From a virus, in the IMG/VR virus record IMGVR_UViG_3300008217_005059, positions 1 to 41,504 of that record: 41,504 nucleotides of DNA. One strand, given 5' to 3'. Each line of letters begins with the position of its first letter. The stretch's first letter is position 1. This document shows positions 31,632 to 40,578 of this stretch, piece by piece. The translations under genes and the position numbers were made by a program. Under the pieces are notes generated by a model. That model saw nothing but the letters and a program-made list of their open reading frames with translations, searched no databases and had not been told where the DNA came from.

Positions 31632-34463
31632 ATGGCCACGCTCAGCAAATCAGACAAGCTAACTTATATAATTGGACTAGTAGACAAGGTGACGGGGCCG
31701 GTTAATAAAGTCATGGCTAAAATTAATCAGCTGAGCCAGCAAACAGCCGCCGCGCAAGATCAAATGATGCGCGGCGCAGCCACGGCCGTTGGCGGTGGTT
31801 ACGCACTGGCGCGTTCACTCGCTCCCGCAATTGATCACGTTGCCGCCTTAGGCGAGGTGCAATCTTTGGGCGTTGCCGACGACGCACTGCAAAAGCTAAC
31901 CAAAACATCATACGAATTTGGCTTTCAATTTGGCGGCAACTCTGCCGAATTTGTGCGCAGTGCCTACGATATTCAATCAGCCATTGCCGGACTAACGGGC
32001 GATGAGCTATCAGAATTTACTAAAACATCAAACATACTGGCTACAGCCACAAAAGCCGATGCAGCCACCATTACCAGCTACATGGGCACCATGTATGGCA
32101 TCTTCGAAAAAACAGCCAACAAAATGGGCAAGGCCAATTGGGTAAACCAAATAGCAGGCCAAACCGCCACCGCCGTACAACTTTACAAAACCACCGGTGC
32201 AGAAATGCAAGCGGCGTTTTCAAACCTAGGCGCAACGGCAACAAATATTGGCCTAAGCTCAGCACAACAATTTGCCCTAGTGGGCGAGTTACAGCTAGTT
32301 GCTAAGTCGGGTTCGGTTGCAGGCACGCAAGCCGCATCACTATTACAGGGTATTGGCAAAGCACAAGAGTCGCTAGGCATTCAATTAACCGACGACAACG
32401 GCGACATGCTTGCAATAGACGTAGTGCTAGGGCGTATTAATGAGCGGTTATCATCACTCGGTTCTGTAGCGCGTGGCGATGTGCTAACACAAATATTTGG
32501 CAAGCAAGGCGCAAAAGCAGTCGACGTGCTCAGCACCAAAGTCGATAAATTAAAAGACGGCATAAACGTTTTTGAAAACGTGCAAGACAACTCCAAAGCC
32601 TTGGAGATGGCAAACATCATTGCCAGCCCGTGGGATAGACTAGGCGGCTCATTTAATGCCGCAGCCACCGCAATGGGTAACCGCTTGCTGCCCGTGGTAG
32701 AGCCATTTGTAGAAGTGCTCGCATCAATGTTTGCGGGCATCGTTTCGCTAACCGAAGAATTCCCATTTTTATCAAGCGTAATATCAGTCGCAGTAGTAGG
32801 CGTAGTCGCACTTATGACCGCCTTCGGTATAGCCACCTTTGCCATGGGGCTATATAACTACGCTACAAAAATAGGCATCACGCTTGCTAACGCACAAATT
32901 GTTGTAAACAAGCTTTGGCTTGCTTCAATTTGGGCATTAAAAACGTTGGGCTTTTTATCGCTCATTGCCACCATGGGCGCGGCCGCTATTGCCATGGGTA
33001 CATTTAAAGCGGTTATGCTTGCAGGCCAAGCGGCTACATGGCTATTTAACGCCGCCCTTTGGGCAAACCCGTTAACATGGGTTGTTATAGCGGCCGTTGC
33101 ATTAATCGCCGCTGTTGCCGCACTTATCTATTACTTTGACGACATAACCGCCGCATTTAACGAGTGGGCGCAAAGCTCAATGATCTTTAAGTCGCTAAAG
33201 GTTGCGTTCGACCTAATCACATTGCCGCTGCAGCTAATATGGCTGCTAATAAAAACAATAGCCGCAGGCGTAGTCGATTTTTTTGCACCCGCATTTTCAG
33301 CCATTGGTAGCGTGGTTATGGGTATGGTTAACGCCATAGGCTCAGCGTTTTCGTATGTGTTTAATTTACTGTCCAGCTTTGGCGGCGCCATCACCGGATT
33401 TTTCTCAGGCATAGGGAGTTCTGTATCAGGGTTTTTCACCGGCATTTGGCAAAGCGCAGTCGACATAATTGAATCGCTAATAAATTATTTAACCGAAACG
33501 TTCGGCTTTTTGGGCGAATTTTTCGGCGGCATAGCCAGCGGCATTAGTGGAATATTTGACGGCGTAAGTAGCTTTATTTCAGCCATCGCCGAAAATGGCG
33601 TATTAAACTCGGTTATCTCGTTTTTCTCAGACGACGAGCCTGCAAAAGTATCAAGCAAAGTTGAGCAGGTAACCCAAGCAGTTCAGCCGCAAACAATGGT
33701 TATGCAAAGTGCCGACCAAGCTTACAGCCGCGACTACGGGCAAAGCGTTATCAGCAAAGCAAACGCAACTGCACCACAAGCAAGCCCGCAGTATGTAGCA
33801 CCAAGCAGCACTGTAAATTATGCAGCTCCTAAAGCAACAACAATTATTGAAACTGAAGGAATGCGCAAGCAGGCATTGGCAGAGCAAGCAGCAAACGACC
33901 CTGTTTATTCAGCCCAACCAAAAGTAATGACCGAGCGTGAAGCAGCGCAAGCCGCCTTTAAATTTACTAGCCAGCGCTTGCCTGCAGTGCCAACCGACAG
34001 CACCGCACCGTTAAATTTGCAGGCGCAAGCCCGCAGCCAGGCATTAATAAACAATGCATTCCCAAGCGAGCAAAACAAAGCAGTTACGGTTGCAAATAAC
34101 AATATTACTAACGCGGCAAATTCGCCTGTTTATACCCCCAAGCAACCGCAGCTGGTAAGCGTTAACCAAGGCGCAGCACCAGAGCCAGTATTGCCCAGCG
34201 TAAAAACAGATCGGGTAATTACTAACACAGCCAGCAACAGCGCCGAAAAAGCGCAGCAAATTAGCGCAGAACAACAGGCCACTGCATATAAGCCAAAAGC
34301 ACAAAAGTCGGCTTACTTGCAAAGCCTAACCAACAACAACAGCAACACAAATAACAACAGCAATAGCAGCGACAGCAGCAAGCATATAAGCATTGAAAAC
34401 GTAAACTTTAAATCAGACAACTTAGCGCAAAGCTTTGAACAAATGATGGAGCTGGCAGGTTAA
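31632..34463 (+). CDS. T: tail tape measure protein
   Basis: 943 aa. Starts as a typical phage tape measure, LTYIIGLVDKVTGPVNKVM. The first ~340 residues hold long helical stretches. From ~360 to ~600 come many hydrophobic segments of the kind released into the membrane at injection. The last ~200 residues are Gln/Asn/Ala/Pro-rich and repetitive with an SNNNS-rich section near the end. The length sets the tail length. Overlaps the next gene by one base. Confidence 0.92.
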   Translation: MATLSKSDKLTYIIGLVDKVTGPVNKVMAKINQLSQQTAAAQDQMMRGAATAVGGGYALARSLAPAIDHVAALGEVQSLGVADDALQKLTKTSYEFGFQFGGNSAEFVRSAYDIQSAIAGLTGDELSEFTKTSNILATATKADAATITSYMGTMYGIFEKTANKMGKANWVNQIAGQTATAVQLYKTTGAEMQAAFSNLGATATNIGLSSAQQFALVGELQLVAKSGSVAGTQAASLLQGIGKAQESLGIQLTDDNGDMLAIDVVLGRINERLSSLGSVARGDVLTQIFGKQGAKAVDVLSTKVDKLKDGINVFENVQDNSKALEMANIIASPWDRLGGSFNAAATAMGNRLLPVVEPFVEVLASMFAGIVSLTEEFPFLSSVISVAVVGVVALMTAFGIATFAMGLYNYATKIGITLANAQIVVNKLWLASIWALKTLGFLSLIATMGAAAIAMGTFKAVMLAGQAATWLFNAALWANPLTWVVIAAVALIAAVAALIYYFDDITAAFNEWAQSSMIFKSLKVAFDLITLPLQLIWLLIKTIAAGVVDFFAPAFSAIGSVVMGMVNAIGSAFSYVFNLLSSFGGAITGFFSGIGSSVSGFFTGIWQSAVDIIESLINYLTETFGFLGEFFGGIASGISGIFDGVSSFISAIAENGVLNSVISFFSDDEPAKVSSKVEQVTQAVQPQTMVMQSADQAYSRDYGQSVISKANATAPQASPQYVAPSSTVNYAAPKATTIIETEGMRKQALAEQAANDPVYSAQPKVMTEREAAQAAFKFTSQRLPAVPTDSTAPLNLQAQARSQALINNAFPSEQNKAVTVANNNITNAANSPVYTPKQPQLVSVNQGAAPEPVLPSVKTDRVITNTASNSAEKAQQISAEQQATAYKPKAQKSAYLQSLTNNNSNTNNNSNSSDSSKHISIENVNFKSDNLAQSFEQMMELAG

Positions 34464-34789
34464 TGGAATTTGATATAGCGCTACACATAGACCTAGAGAT
34501 ACAAGACGGCGATTTTGTACTCAACGACTCGTTAAGCCCAAGCACGTTTAAAAAAGCAGACGTAATAAGTCAAGATATAAAGCACCGCATTTTAGAAAGC
34601 GGTTTGCTAACCAAGCTTGTTGGCCTGCGCAACAAAAACGCCATAGCACCAATATTAACCGAACTCGAATTACTAACCGAGCAAGACAATCGCGTAAAGC
34701 CAGGCACAATAAAAGTGCACCGCAACGACGACGGCACATTAAGCATTAACGCACAAACGCGCCAGTATGGGAGCAACAATGAACTTTAA
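34463..34789 (+). CDS. tail/baseplate protein, DUF2590-like
   Basis: 108 aa. MEFDIALHIDLEIQDGDFVL and the ending LSINAQTRQYGS correspond to DUF2590, which precedes the J protein in K139-like phages, the place of P2 W (gp25-like). The stop overlaps the start of the next gene. Probably part of the wedge. Confidence 0.75.
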   Translation: MEFDIALHIDLEIQDGDFVLNDSLSPSTFKKADVISQDIKHRILESGLLTKLVGLRNKNAIAPILTELELLTEQDNRVKPGTIKVHRNDDGTLSINAQTRQYGSNNEL

Positions 34790-35927
34790 AACAATGATGC
34801 AAAATGCAGGCTTGCCAATGGATGAGCAATCAGCAGCAGAGCAATGGCAAGCGCAACTAAAAGAGCAAAACATACAGGTTGCTAATAACTCACCGTTTAG
34901 CCCCTTTTGGCGCACCATTGAAGCGCTGATCACCAAGCCGCTAGTGCAGCTATTAAACTGGGTTGCACAACAGCTAATGCCAAATCTATTTATAATGACC
35001 GCCAACCGCGAATCACTAATAGAAAAGCACGGCCCCGCGCGCAACGTTTTCATTCAGGCGGGCGTAGCGGCTCAAGGCATACTCACGTTCACGCGCCAAA
35101 ACACCACGGGCGAAAGCTCAATTACTGCCGGTGCGCAAATTGCTACCGACGTGCTAGGCGAACAAGTATATAAATTAACGCTAATGCAAGATGTACATTT
35201 TGCAGCAGGCCAAAGCACAGCGTATGCACTGGCAGAAGCACAAAATACAGGTGCTGGATTTAACTTGCCAGCCCATGCTTACCGTTACTTTACGGAACAA
35301 CAAGAAGGGATCACCGTAACCAACAATAATGATTGGTTAATTAAGCCAGGTGCAGACGATGAAAGCACCGAGCATTACCGCCTACGCATACGCAACGTGT
35401 TCGGTACCGCCGCCCGTTGGCACATTAACGCAGTGTACAAACAAATAATTGCAAGCTTTGGCGTGCCAATAGATAACATCTATATTCAAACCGGAGCGCC
35501 ACGCGGCCCAGGCACAGCAAACGCCTACATATACCTAGACATAGGCGCAGTGCCAACCGCTTTGCTGGGGGCAATCAATCAGCACATAAGAACATCAGGG
35601 CACCACGGTTTAGGCGACGACTTTATAGTGTATGCAATGGCAACCACTGGGTTTAATGTAACAGCAACATACAAATTGCACTCGCAAAGCGAAGACATAC
35701 AAAGCGAGTTAACAACATTTATACAAGCCGCATTCAGGCAAAATGCAGCGTACGCACCCACCCGCGTAGCGCATCAATGTGTGTTCAGTGTTAGCCAGCT
35801 GGTTGCAGAGTGCCACGCGCAATTTAGTGAGCTGCAATCAATCAAGTTCGACATTGACGACATAACCGCCGCTAACTGGCTACCCGTGCTTTCATCGCTA
35901 ACAGTAACTAAGGTCGAAAATGGCTAA
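34779..35927 (+). CDS. J: baseplate assembly protein J-like
   Basis: 382 aa from ATG 34779 (GGGAG upstream); the earlier in-frame ATG at 34767 has no ribosome-binding site. ESLIEKHGPARNVFIQAGVA and TTGESSITAGAQIAT are typical of the Baseplate_J family. Builds the baseplate wedges. Overlaps gene I by eight bases. Confidence 0.9.
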   Translation: MNFKTMMQNAGLPMDEQSAAEQWQAQLKEQNIQVANNSPFSPFWRTIEALITKPLVQLLNWVAQQLMPNLFIMTANRESLIEKHGPARNVFIQAGVAAQGILTFTRQNTTGESSITAGAQIATDVLGEQVYKLTLMQDVHFAAGQSTAYALAEAQNTGAGFNLPAHAYRYFTEQQEGITVTNNNDWLIKPGADDESTEHYRLRIRNVFGTAARWHINAVYKQIIASFGVPIDNIYIQTGAPRGPGTANAYIYLDIGAVPTALLGAINQHIRTSGHHGLGDDFIVYAMATTGFNVTATYKLHSQSEDIQSELTTFIQAAFRQNAAYAPTRVAHQCVFSVSQLVAECHAQFSELQSIKFDIDDITAANWLPVLSSLTVTKVENG

Positions 35928-36630
35928 CCAAATAGCAACATGGCTAAACAAAGGCTACGCCGAAAAACTCGTAAAAGCAGCTACAGGGTATTGGAGCAAG
36001 TCGCGCAATTACGTTATGTGGGCTGTGCAGCAAAAAGACGAGCTGCAAAACGAAGAGCCAATTCTCGGCCTGCTAGCGTGGGAGCGACTAACGCAGCGGT
36101 TAAATAGTGAGCCGCTGGATCTCTACCGCAAGCGCGTACAGCACGCATTAGTCAATACAATTGACGCCGGAGAAATAGCAACCATAAAAGATATTTTTAA
36201 CCGGCTGGATCTCCAAGTCATAAATGTGCGCGAGCGAATAGAGGGCCGCGACTGGGATATTATTGCAATAGACATGACCGACTCAGCGCTAGCAAGCGCA
36301 TACGAACTATTGCCAGAGCTAATACAGCTATACGGCCGAACATGCCGCCGGTACGAACTAACAGTGCATAACTTGGCAGCAGTATCGCTAAGCCTTGGCA
36401 TAACGCATGTGCAATGGGATAACAACTACGTTAGCTCAGCAACAAAAATAAACGCAATAACTGGCATTGATCACGGCGTAGCCCACAGCTTTTTAGGGCT
36501 AGACGCACTAACAAGCAACACGCGCCGCCAAGCAATAAACATTGGCGTGCAGCACAACATTACCGCGCACCAGCATTATGGGTTTTTAAGCAAAGACGGC
36601 GGCATAAGCACCGCCAAGGAGCAACTATGA
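35920..36630 (+). CDS. I: tail protein I-like
   Basis: 236 aa. P2 gpI family, with VKAATGYWSKSRNYVMWAV near the start and LYDIAxIxLPELI-type helix ASAYELLPELIQLYGRTCRR. Links the baseplate to the tail fibre. Overlaps the next gene by ATGA. Confidence 0.85.
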   Translation: MANQIATWLNKGYAEKLVKAATGYWSKSRNYVMWAVQQKDELQNEEPILGLLAWERLTQRLNSEPLDLYRKRVQHALVNTIDAGEIATIKDIFNRLDLQVINVRERIEGRDWDIIAIDMTDSALASAYELLPELIQLYGRTCRRYELTVHNLAAVSLSLGITHVQWDNNYVSSATKINAITGIDHGVAHSFLGLDALTSNTRRQAINIGVQHNITAHQHYGFLSKDGGISTAKEQL

Positions 36631-37205
36631 ATCAGGCAATAACCGGCATAATGACCAATGCTGGCAAGGCATACATAACAACAGCAACGCTGCAAAACAA
36701 AGGGCTTGAAGTAACAGAGCTAGTGTTTGCAAACATACCCGGGTTAAACGAGCAAGCAGCCCGCAACCCAAACGAAAAAATGCCGGGCGGCGCACAAATA
36801 GTTTACCGCCGCAACATAGATACGTCGGGGTATGTTGATGCAAACACGGTCGCATGGGCAGTAGTGCTAGAGCAAGACATCGGCGACTTTGACTATAACT
36901 GGATAGGCCTAGTTACGCGCGACGGCACGCTGCTAGCAGTAGATTACTTACCGCTACAGCGCAAGCGACAAGGCGTAAACAACGTGCACAACCGCTCGTT
37001 CGTTTTAAAGTTTGCAGCAGCCGCAGCCCTAGCCCGCATTACCATTCCAGCGCAATCGTGGATGTTCGACTACAGCCCGCAAATTGACGCGCTAACACTG
37101 TTAGCAACCAGCAATGCAACGGCACAAATAAACAACATGCGCCGCACTGTGCGCAATTACTTTTTAAATAAAAACTTCAGCAATTTCAGCAAGGAACTAT
37201 CATGA
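36627..37205 (+). CDS. short tail-fibre collar protein (DUF3751-like N-terminal domain)
   Basis: 192 aa. GIMTNAGKAYITTATLQNKG and GDFDYNWIGLVTRDGTLLAV are the N-terminal domain of phage tail-collar fibre proteins. It stops after this domain plus a helical end and has no repeats or receptor-binding tip. It therefore needs a partner, probably the next gene, with which it overlaps by ATGA. Confidence 0.8.
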   Translation: MNQAITGIMTNAGKAYITTATLQNKGLEVTELVFANIPGLNEQAARNPNEKMPGGAQIVYRRNIDTSGYVDANTVAWAVVLEQDIGDFDYNWIGLVTRDGTLLAVDYLPLQRKRQGVNNVHNRSFVLKFAAAAALARITIPAQSWMFDYSPQIDALTLLATSNATAQINNMRRTVRNYFLNKNFSNFSKELS

Positions 37206-38419
37206 GCGCAGAGCAAATAAACCAGCTAGTAACCGCAGCCGACCAGCTAACAACAGCAATCGAAGGCAAAGCAGCCGAAATCGACAGCAAAACAACGGAG
37301 CTAGACCAGTTCGTAAAGGCCAAGGCGGACGAAATGGCAATCGTTGCATCAGAAGGTTACCGCAACGCAATCGAGCATGCGTCAGGTGGCCGCAATAAAG
37401 TGATCATCGACGACCAGGGCAATCCAAATGTAATGGTGGCAATTGCCCCGTTCACATACGAAGAGTTGGCGGAAAAAATTCAAGAAAAATACAGCGTAGA
37501 CTTAAACCTAGGCACTGGCATTCCAACCATGTTTATGCGCAACGGTGTTCAGCTAGGCGAAGTGTACATTGGTAAATACCTAGCATCAGCAGGAGCAAAT
37601 GGCGGCTGCAGTGTTATCGGTGGCGTACAGCCGCGCACATCAGTTAATTACGACACAGCAAAAGCACTATGCAACAACAAGGGCGACGGCTGGCACATGA
37701 TGAGCATTCACGAATGGGCAGCTATTGCACTGTGGTCTTATGCAAATGGCACAGTGCCGCGCGGCAATACAAACTACGGTCGCAGCCACGAAAACAAATT
37801 AGAAACAGCGCGCCGTGGCGACAACGGCTTGCCAGGCGATTCATCAGGAACAGCCAGAACCGATACCGGTAAAGGCCCTGCAACATGGTCGCACGACCAC
37901 ACCGAATGGGGCATTCAAGACCTAGTGGGTAACGTGTGGGAATGGTTAGACCAAATGATGCTAGACGAAGGGCAGATCATTACTACGCTTGACAACAACC
38001 CAGCAGTAATTGAAGAAAACTGGAACAAGCACACGGCGTTTTTCGATTCGCCAACGGCAAACACAGAAGGCACCGGCAGTGCTGGATCTCCAAAGCTTAG
38101 TAACAGCGTCACAAATCGCAATGGCCCAGTGGGTAATGATGCGCAAGAGCACCCAACGCTAAGCAACGGGCATTTTGCAGCAGTCGAAAAAGCGCTCGAC
38201 TACAGCAAAATAGAGCTACTACGCCGCTTGTTAATCGAGTCAGAGTCAACCACCACGGTTGGTGGTTACATCTACTGTCGAAATTATGGCAATCGTTCCC
38301 CGCGACGTGGCGGCAACTGGAGCAATGGCTCGCTCGCTGGGCTGGGCGCGCTCAGTCTGAGCGATGCGCGTTCGTATGCGAGCAGTGATATCGGTTTTCG
38401 TCCCGCTTTCTTTGCGTAA
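37202..38419 (+). CDS. C-type-lectin/FGE-fold tail-fibre tip protein with variable C-terminus
   Basis: 405 aa. Residues ~1-60 are helical coiled-coil-like, ~65-130 form a connector, and ~135-405 are a formylglycine-generating-enzyme-like C-type lectin fold (GDGWHMMSIHEWAAIALW, IQDLVGNVWEWL). The end RRGGNWSNGS...IGFRPAFFA is the usual C-terminus of DGR target proteins. It is most likely the receptor-binding tip of the tail fibre; a catalytic FGE role is unlikely as it is a phage structural operon gene. The last ~45 codons look like a DGR variable region (see that entry). Confidence 0.82.
   Translation: MSAEQINQLVTAADQLTTAIEGKAAEIDSKTTELDQFVKAKADEMAIVASEGYRNAIEHASGGRNKVIIDDQGNPNVMVAIAPFTYEELAEKIQEKYSVDLNLGTGIPTMFMRNGVQLGEVYIGKYLASAGANGGCSVIGGVQPRTSVNYDTAKALCNNKGDGWHMMSIHEWAAIALWSYANGTVPRGNTNYGRSHENKLETARRGDNGLPGDSSGTARTDTGKGPATWSHDHTEWGIQDLVGNVWEWLDQMMLDEGQIITTLDNNPAVIEENWNKHTAFFDSPTANTEGTGSAGSPKLSNSVTNRNGPVGNDAQEHPTLSNGHFAAVEKALDYSKIELLRRLLIESESTTTVGGYIYCRNYGNRSPRRGGNWSNGSLAGLGALSLSDARSYASSDIGFRPAFFA
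38282..38416 (+). other. candidate DGR variable repeat (VR)
   Basis: Starts near residue 361 (AAT TAT GGC AAT) and runs to the end of the gene. Candidate variable codons AGC (S374), AAT (N375), CTC (L378), AGT (S385), AGC (S387), GAT (D388), TAT (Y392), AGC (S394), AGT (S395), GAT (D396) all end in C or T and can arise from AAC/AAT by replacing A only. The block is adenine-poor and uses ctg/ggg/gcg codons unlike the rest of the operon. The IGFRP end is the invariant end. The template repeat is not in the window. Confidence 0.7.
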
Positions 38420-38439
38420 TTGGTTATTGAAATTTGAAC

Positions 38440-38457
38440 CCCGCGCGATAGCGCGGG
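38440..38457 (+). promoter_or_regulatory. GC-rich hairpin with GATA loop after the VR
   Basis: CCCGCGC (38440-38446) pairs with GCGCGGG (38451-38457) around GATA, a GRNA-type tetraloop. It is 21 bases after the stop codon. No run of Ts follows, so it is not a terminator. DGR targets such as that of phage BPP-1 have such a hairpin/cruciform downstream of VR that helps target recognition. Confidence 0.65.
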
Positions 38458-38485
38458 CATAACTAACAATTTAAAAGGTAGAACT

Positions 38486-38773
38486 ATGTTTACATACATT
38501 TACAAGGGCACAAGCCACAGCAACACAAGCAGCGAATACATGCAATCGCTAGGTATGGACCAAGAGCAAATTGAATCTGTATTAAATCAACAGCAGTTTG
38601 AGCTAAGCCAAAACCTAGTAAAGCGCCAAGCGGCCTACAAAGCCGAATCAGACCCGCTATACATGGAAGCGCAGTTCGAAGGCACGCCAGAGTCACACCA
38701 AAAATGGCAAGACAAAGTAGCCGAAATTAAAGCGCGCTACCCACTACCAGAAAGCACAGCAGAAAATGCATAA
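38486..38773 (+). CDS. small protein after the fibre gene, possible fibre assembly protein
   Basis: 95 aa. FTYIYKGTSHSNTSSEYMQS then MDQEQIESVLNQQQFE looks like the small proteins often found downstream of phage tail-fibre genes. Too short and too different to call an Avd accessory protein of a DGR. ATG 38486 follows AAAAGGTAG. Overlaps the next gene by eight bases. Role inferred from place only. Confidence 0.6.
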   Translation: MFTYIYKGTSHSNTSSEYMQSLGMDQEQIESVLNQQQFELSQNLVKRQAAYKAESDPLYMEAQFEGTPESHQKWQDKVAEIKARYPLPESTAENA

Positions 38774-39395
38774 CATAGCGCTATGCTACCACCAAGCCGC
38801 CGCCCCTTGCTCAATGCAAGAGGGCGCGCAGCTGCTTGCATCGGCAATAAAAGACGACTCGCGCACAGATAAGCCAGCACAATATAACGCGCTGCTTTTA
38901 TCTGTAAGCGCAAATAGCTCAGCAGCACTGGCAAGCTCGCTCAGCACAATAAATGAATACTGCCCAATAGCCGAGTTCATCGCCTGCGCGCAATACGGCC
39001 AAAGCCAAAGCACCCTAAAGGAAACCCAACTTACAACGTATGACGGCCAAAGCGTAGAATGGCAAATAAATACCCTGCAAAACCTATTACCAATTCGTGA
39101 GCAGCTAATAGCGGACGAACTCGCCACAGTAAATAATAGCGGCAAGCAATTAATTACTACCATTGACGATGCATTAACCCAAACCGCAGAACTAAAAACC
39201 GCCCGCGACGAGCGGTTAAATCAAGCACAGTTCACCGCTCAAAGTAGCGCCGTAAATGTGCAATTAATAACAGCAGGTAGCGCAAAACAGCTAGCCGACT
39301 CAGTAGCAAGCAAAGGCAATGATCACAACTACTGGGCGCTCTGCCTATTCGTTGGCGAGCAGGGCGAGCTTAATCAAATTAAAGAGGTATTATGA
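38766..39395 (+). CDS. hypothetical tail-region protein
   Basis: 209 aa, overlapping both neighbours, so clearly in the tail operon. First ~90 residues are Ala/Ser-rich; the centre is helical (NLLPIREQLIADELATVNNS, DALTQTAELKTARDERLNQ); the end is a small beta region (YWALCLFVGEQGELNQIKEVL). Seen as an unnamed gene before the baseplate hub genes in K139-like phages. Not recognised. Confidence 0.55.
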   Translation: MHNIALCYHQAAAPCSMQEGAQLLASAIKDDSRTDKPAQYNALLLSVSANSSAALASSLSTINEYCPIAEFIACAQYGQSQSTLKETQLTTYDGQSVEWQINTLQNLLPIREQLIADELATVNNSGKQLITTIDDALTQTAELKTARDERLNQAQFTAQSSAVNVQLITAGSAKQLADSVASKGNDHNYWALCLFVGEQGELNQIKEVL

Positions 39396-39877
39396 GCATA
39401 GCACTCGACGGCTGGAACGTGCCCGGGTTCGAAACCCGCGTAAACGCAGGCGTAAAATTAGCCGGTGGCGATATGTCAGGCCTTGGCAGCTTTTCACTAA
39501 GTAGCGACCAAGGCGTAAAGTCGGGCACACTAACTGTAAATACTAAAATCCCATTTAACGAAAGCGCTAGCCTGGCATTATTAATAAGCAAAGCCAAGGC
39601 GCTGGATGAAAACGGCGCGCGTATCATTTACACAGTAAATAACGAGCTAGCCGCAGCGTATAAAATACGTAAAGCAAAATTCGATGGCGACATAAGTGCC
39701 AGCGAAATAGAAAACAAAAAAGGTTGGCAAGTAACATTTAAGCTAGTAGAGGTACAATCTGTATCAGAGCGCGAGCAACAGCAGCTAGACGAGCAAGCAA
39801 CCGAAAGCGCCGAGCCGCAAGCAACAACCAGCAACGACGACGTGCAAAATAAATTTAACGAGGTCGAAGGGCCATGA
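39392..39877 (+). CDS. baseplate/hub-associated protein
   Basis: 161 aa with an ATGA overlap on each side. SIALDGWNVPGFETRVNAGV and SDQGVKSGTLTVNTKIPF suggest a beta-rich tail hub-proximal protein that holds the place of P2 U/X between fibre genes and D. The C-terminal ~35 residues are Gln/Glu-rich and probably disordered. Exact identity uncertain. Confidence 0.6.
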   Translation: MSIALDGWNVPGFETRVNAGVKLAGGDMSGLGSFSLSSDQGVKSGTLTVNTKIPFNESASLALLISKAKALDENGARIIYTVNNELAAAYKIRKAKFDGDISASEIENKKGWQVTFKLVEVQSVSEREQQQLDEQATESAEPQATTSNDDVQNKFNEVEGP

Positions 39878-40578
39878 GCACCCGCCTATCTAACACGCTA
39901 ACCATTGGCGGCAACACAGTAACCAATATTGTTAGCAAAACCGTGCAGCTAGACATAGCCAGCACCGGTCGCGCAAAGTTTGAAGTGGTCGCAGAGCAAG
40001 AGCCAAGCGGGTTGGTCGAGCTGCACCTAGGTTACACACTTGATAATATGATCCCGTATTTTCTCGGTGTAATAGAGTCAAAGCACCAAGCCAACGGCCG
40101 CTGGTATTTAACCTGCCGCGAACTGCTAGGCGCGTTAAGTTTTCCCGCCCCGCTTGCTATTCGTCACGCAACAATAAAAGCCGTGCTCGATGAATTGGCA
40201 AAGCTCGGTGTTGAGTTCGTAACACCTGAAAACGCCGAATATTTAAATAAAATAGCACCCGCGTTTTATCACAGCGGCACAGGTGTTGAAGCGCTTAGAC
40301 AAGTAGCTAAAGTGTGGGGCATTAGCGATTTTATATTTCAGCAGCGCCCTGACGGTAAAATATTTGTAGGCAGTTGGCATGACTCCCGCTGGCCGCTCGC
40401 AGCTATCAATGACTTTCCGGAGCACACAATAACCGCTAAAAGCTCAACCACCGGCGAGCTAATCGCTATCCCAAAATTAAGACCAGGCATACAAATAAAC
40501 GGCCGCCACATAACCGAAGTAACACTAATCAACGACAGGATGCACATACGATGGTCAAACAAGCCATTAAACGCCTAA
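39874..40578 (+). CDS. D: baseplate hub protein (P2 gpD-like)
   Basis: 234 aa, shorter than P2 gpD (about 387 aa). STRLSNTLTIGGNTVTNIVS and LDNMIPYFLGVIESKHQANG correspond to the ring domain of hub proteins; the later AVLDELAKLGVEFVTP and EALRQVAKVWGISDFIFQQR fit the hub core. It connects the tail tube and the spike. Overlaps the next gene by 28 bases. Confidence 0.75.
   Translation: MSTRLSNTLTIGGNTVTNIVSKTVQLDIASTGRAKFEVVAEQEPSGLVELHLGYTLDNMIPYFLGVIESKHQANGRWYLTCRELLGALSFPAPLAIRHATIKAVLDELAKLGVEFVTPENAEYLNKIAPAFYHSGTGVEALRQVAKVWGISDFIFQQRPDGKIFVGSWHDSRWPLAAINDFPEHTITAKSSTTGELIAIPKLRPGIQINGRHITEVTLINDRMHIRWSNKPLNA

Noticed and set aside
38440-38457. The hairpin after the lectin gene as a Rho-independent terminator
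   Set aside because: There is no T run after the stem on either strand, and the tail operon continues in the same direction 28 bases later.
38486-38773. The 95-aa gene after the VR as a DGR Avd protein
   Set aside because: Avd proteins are longer, basic four-helix bundles; this one is acidic-to-neutral and looks like a common fibre-linked small protein.
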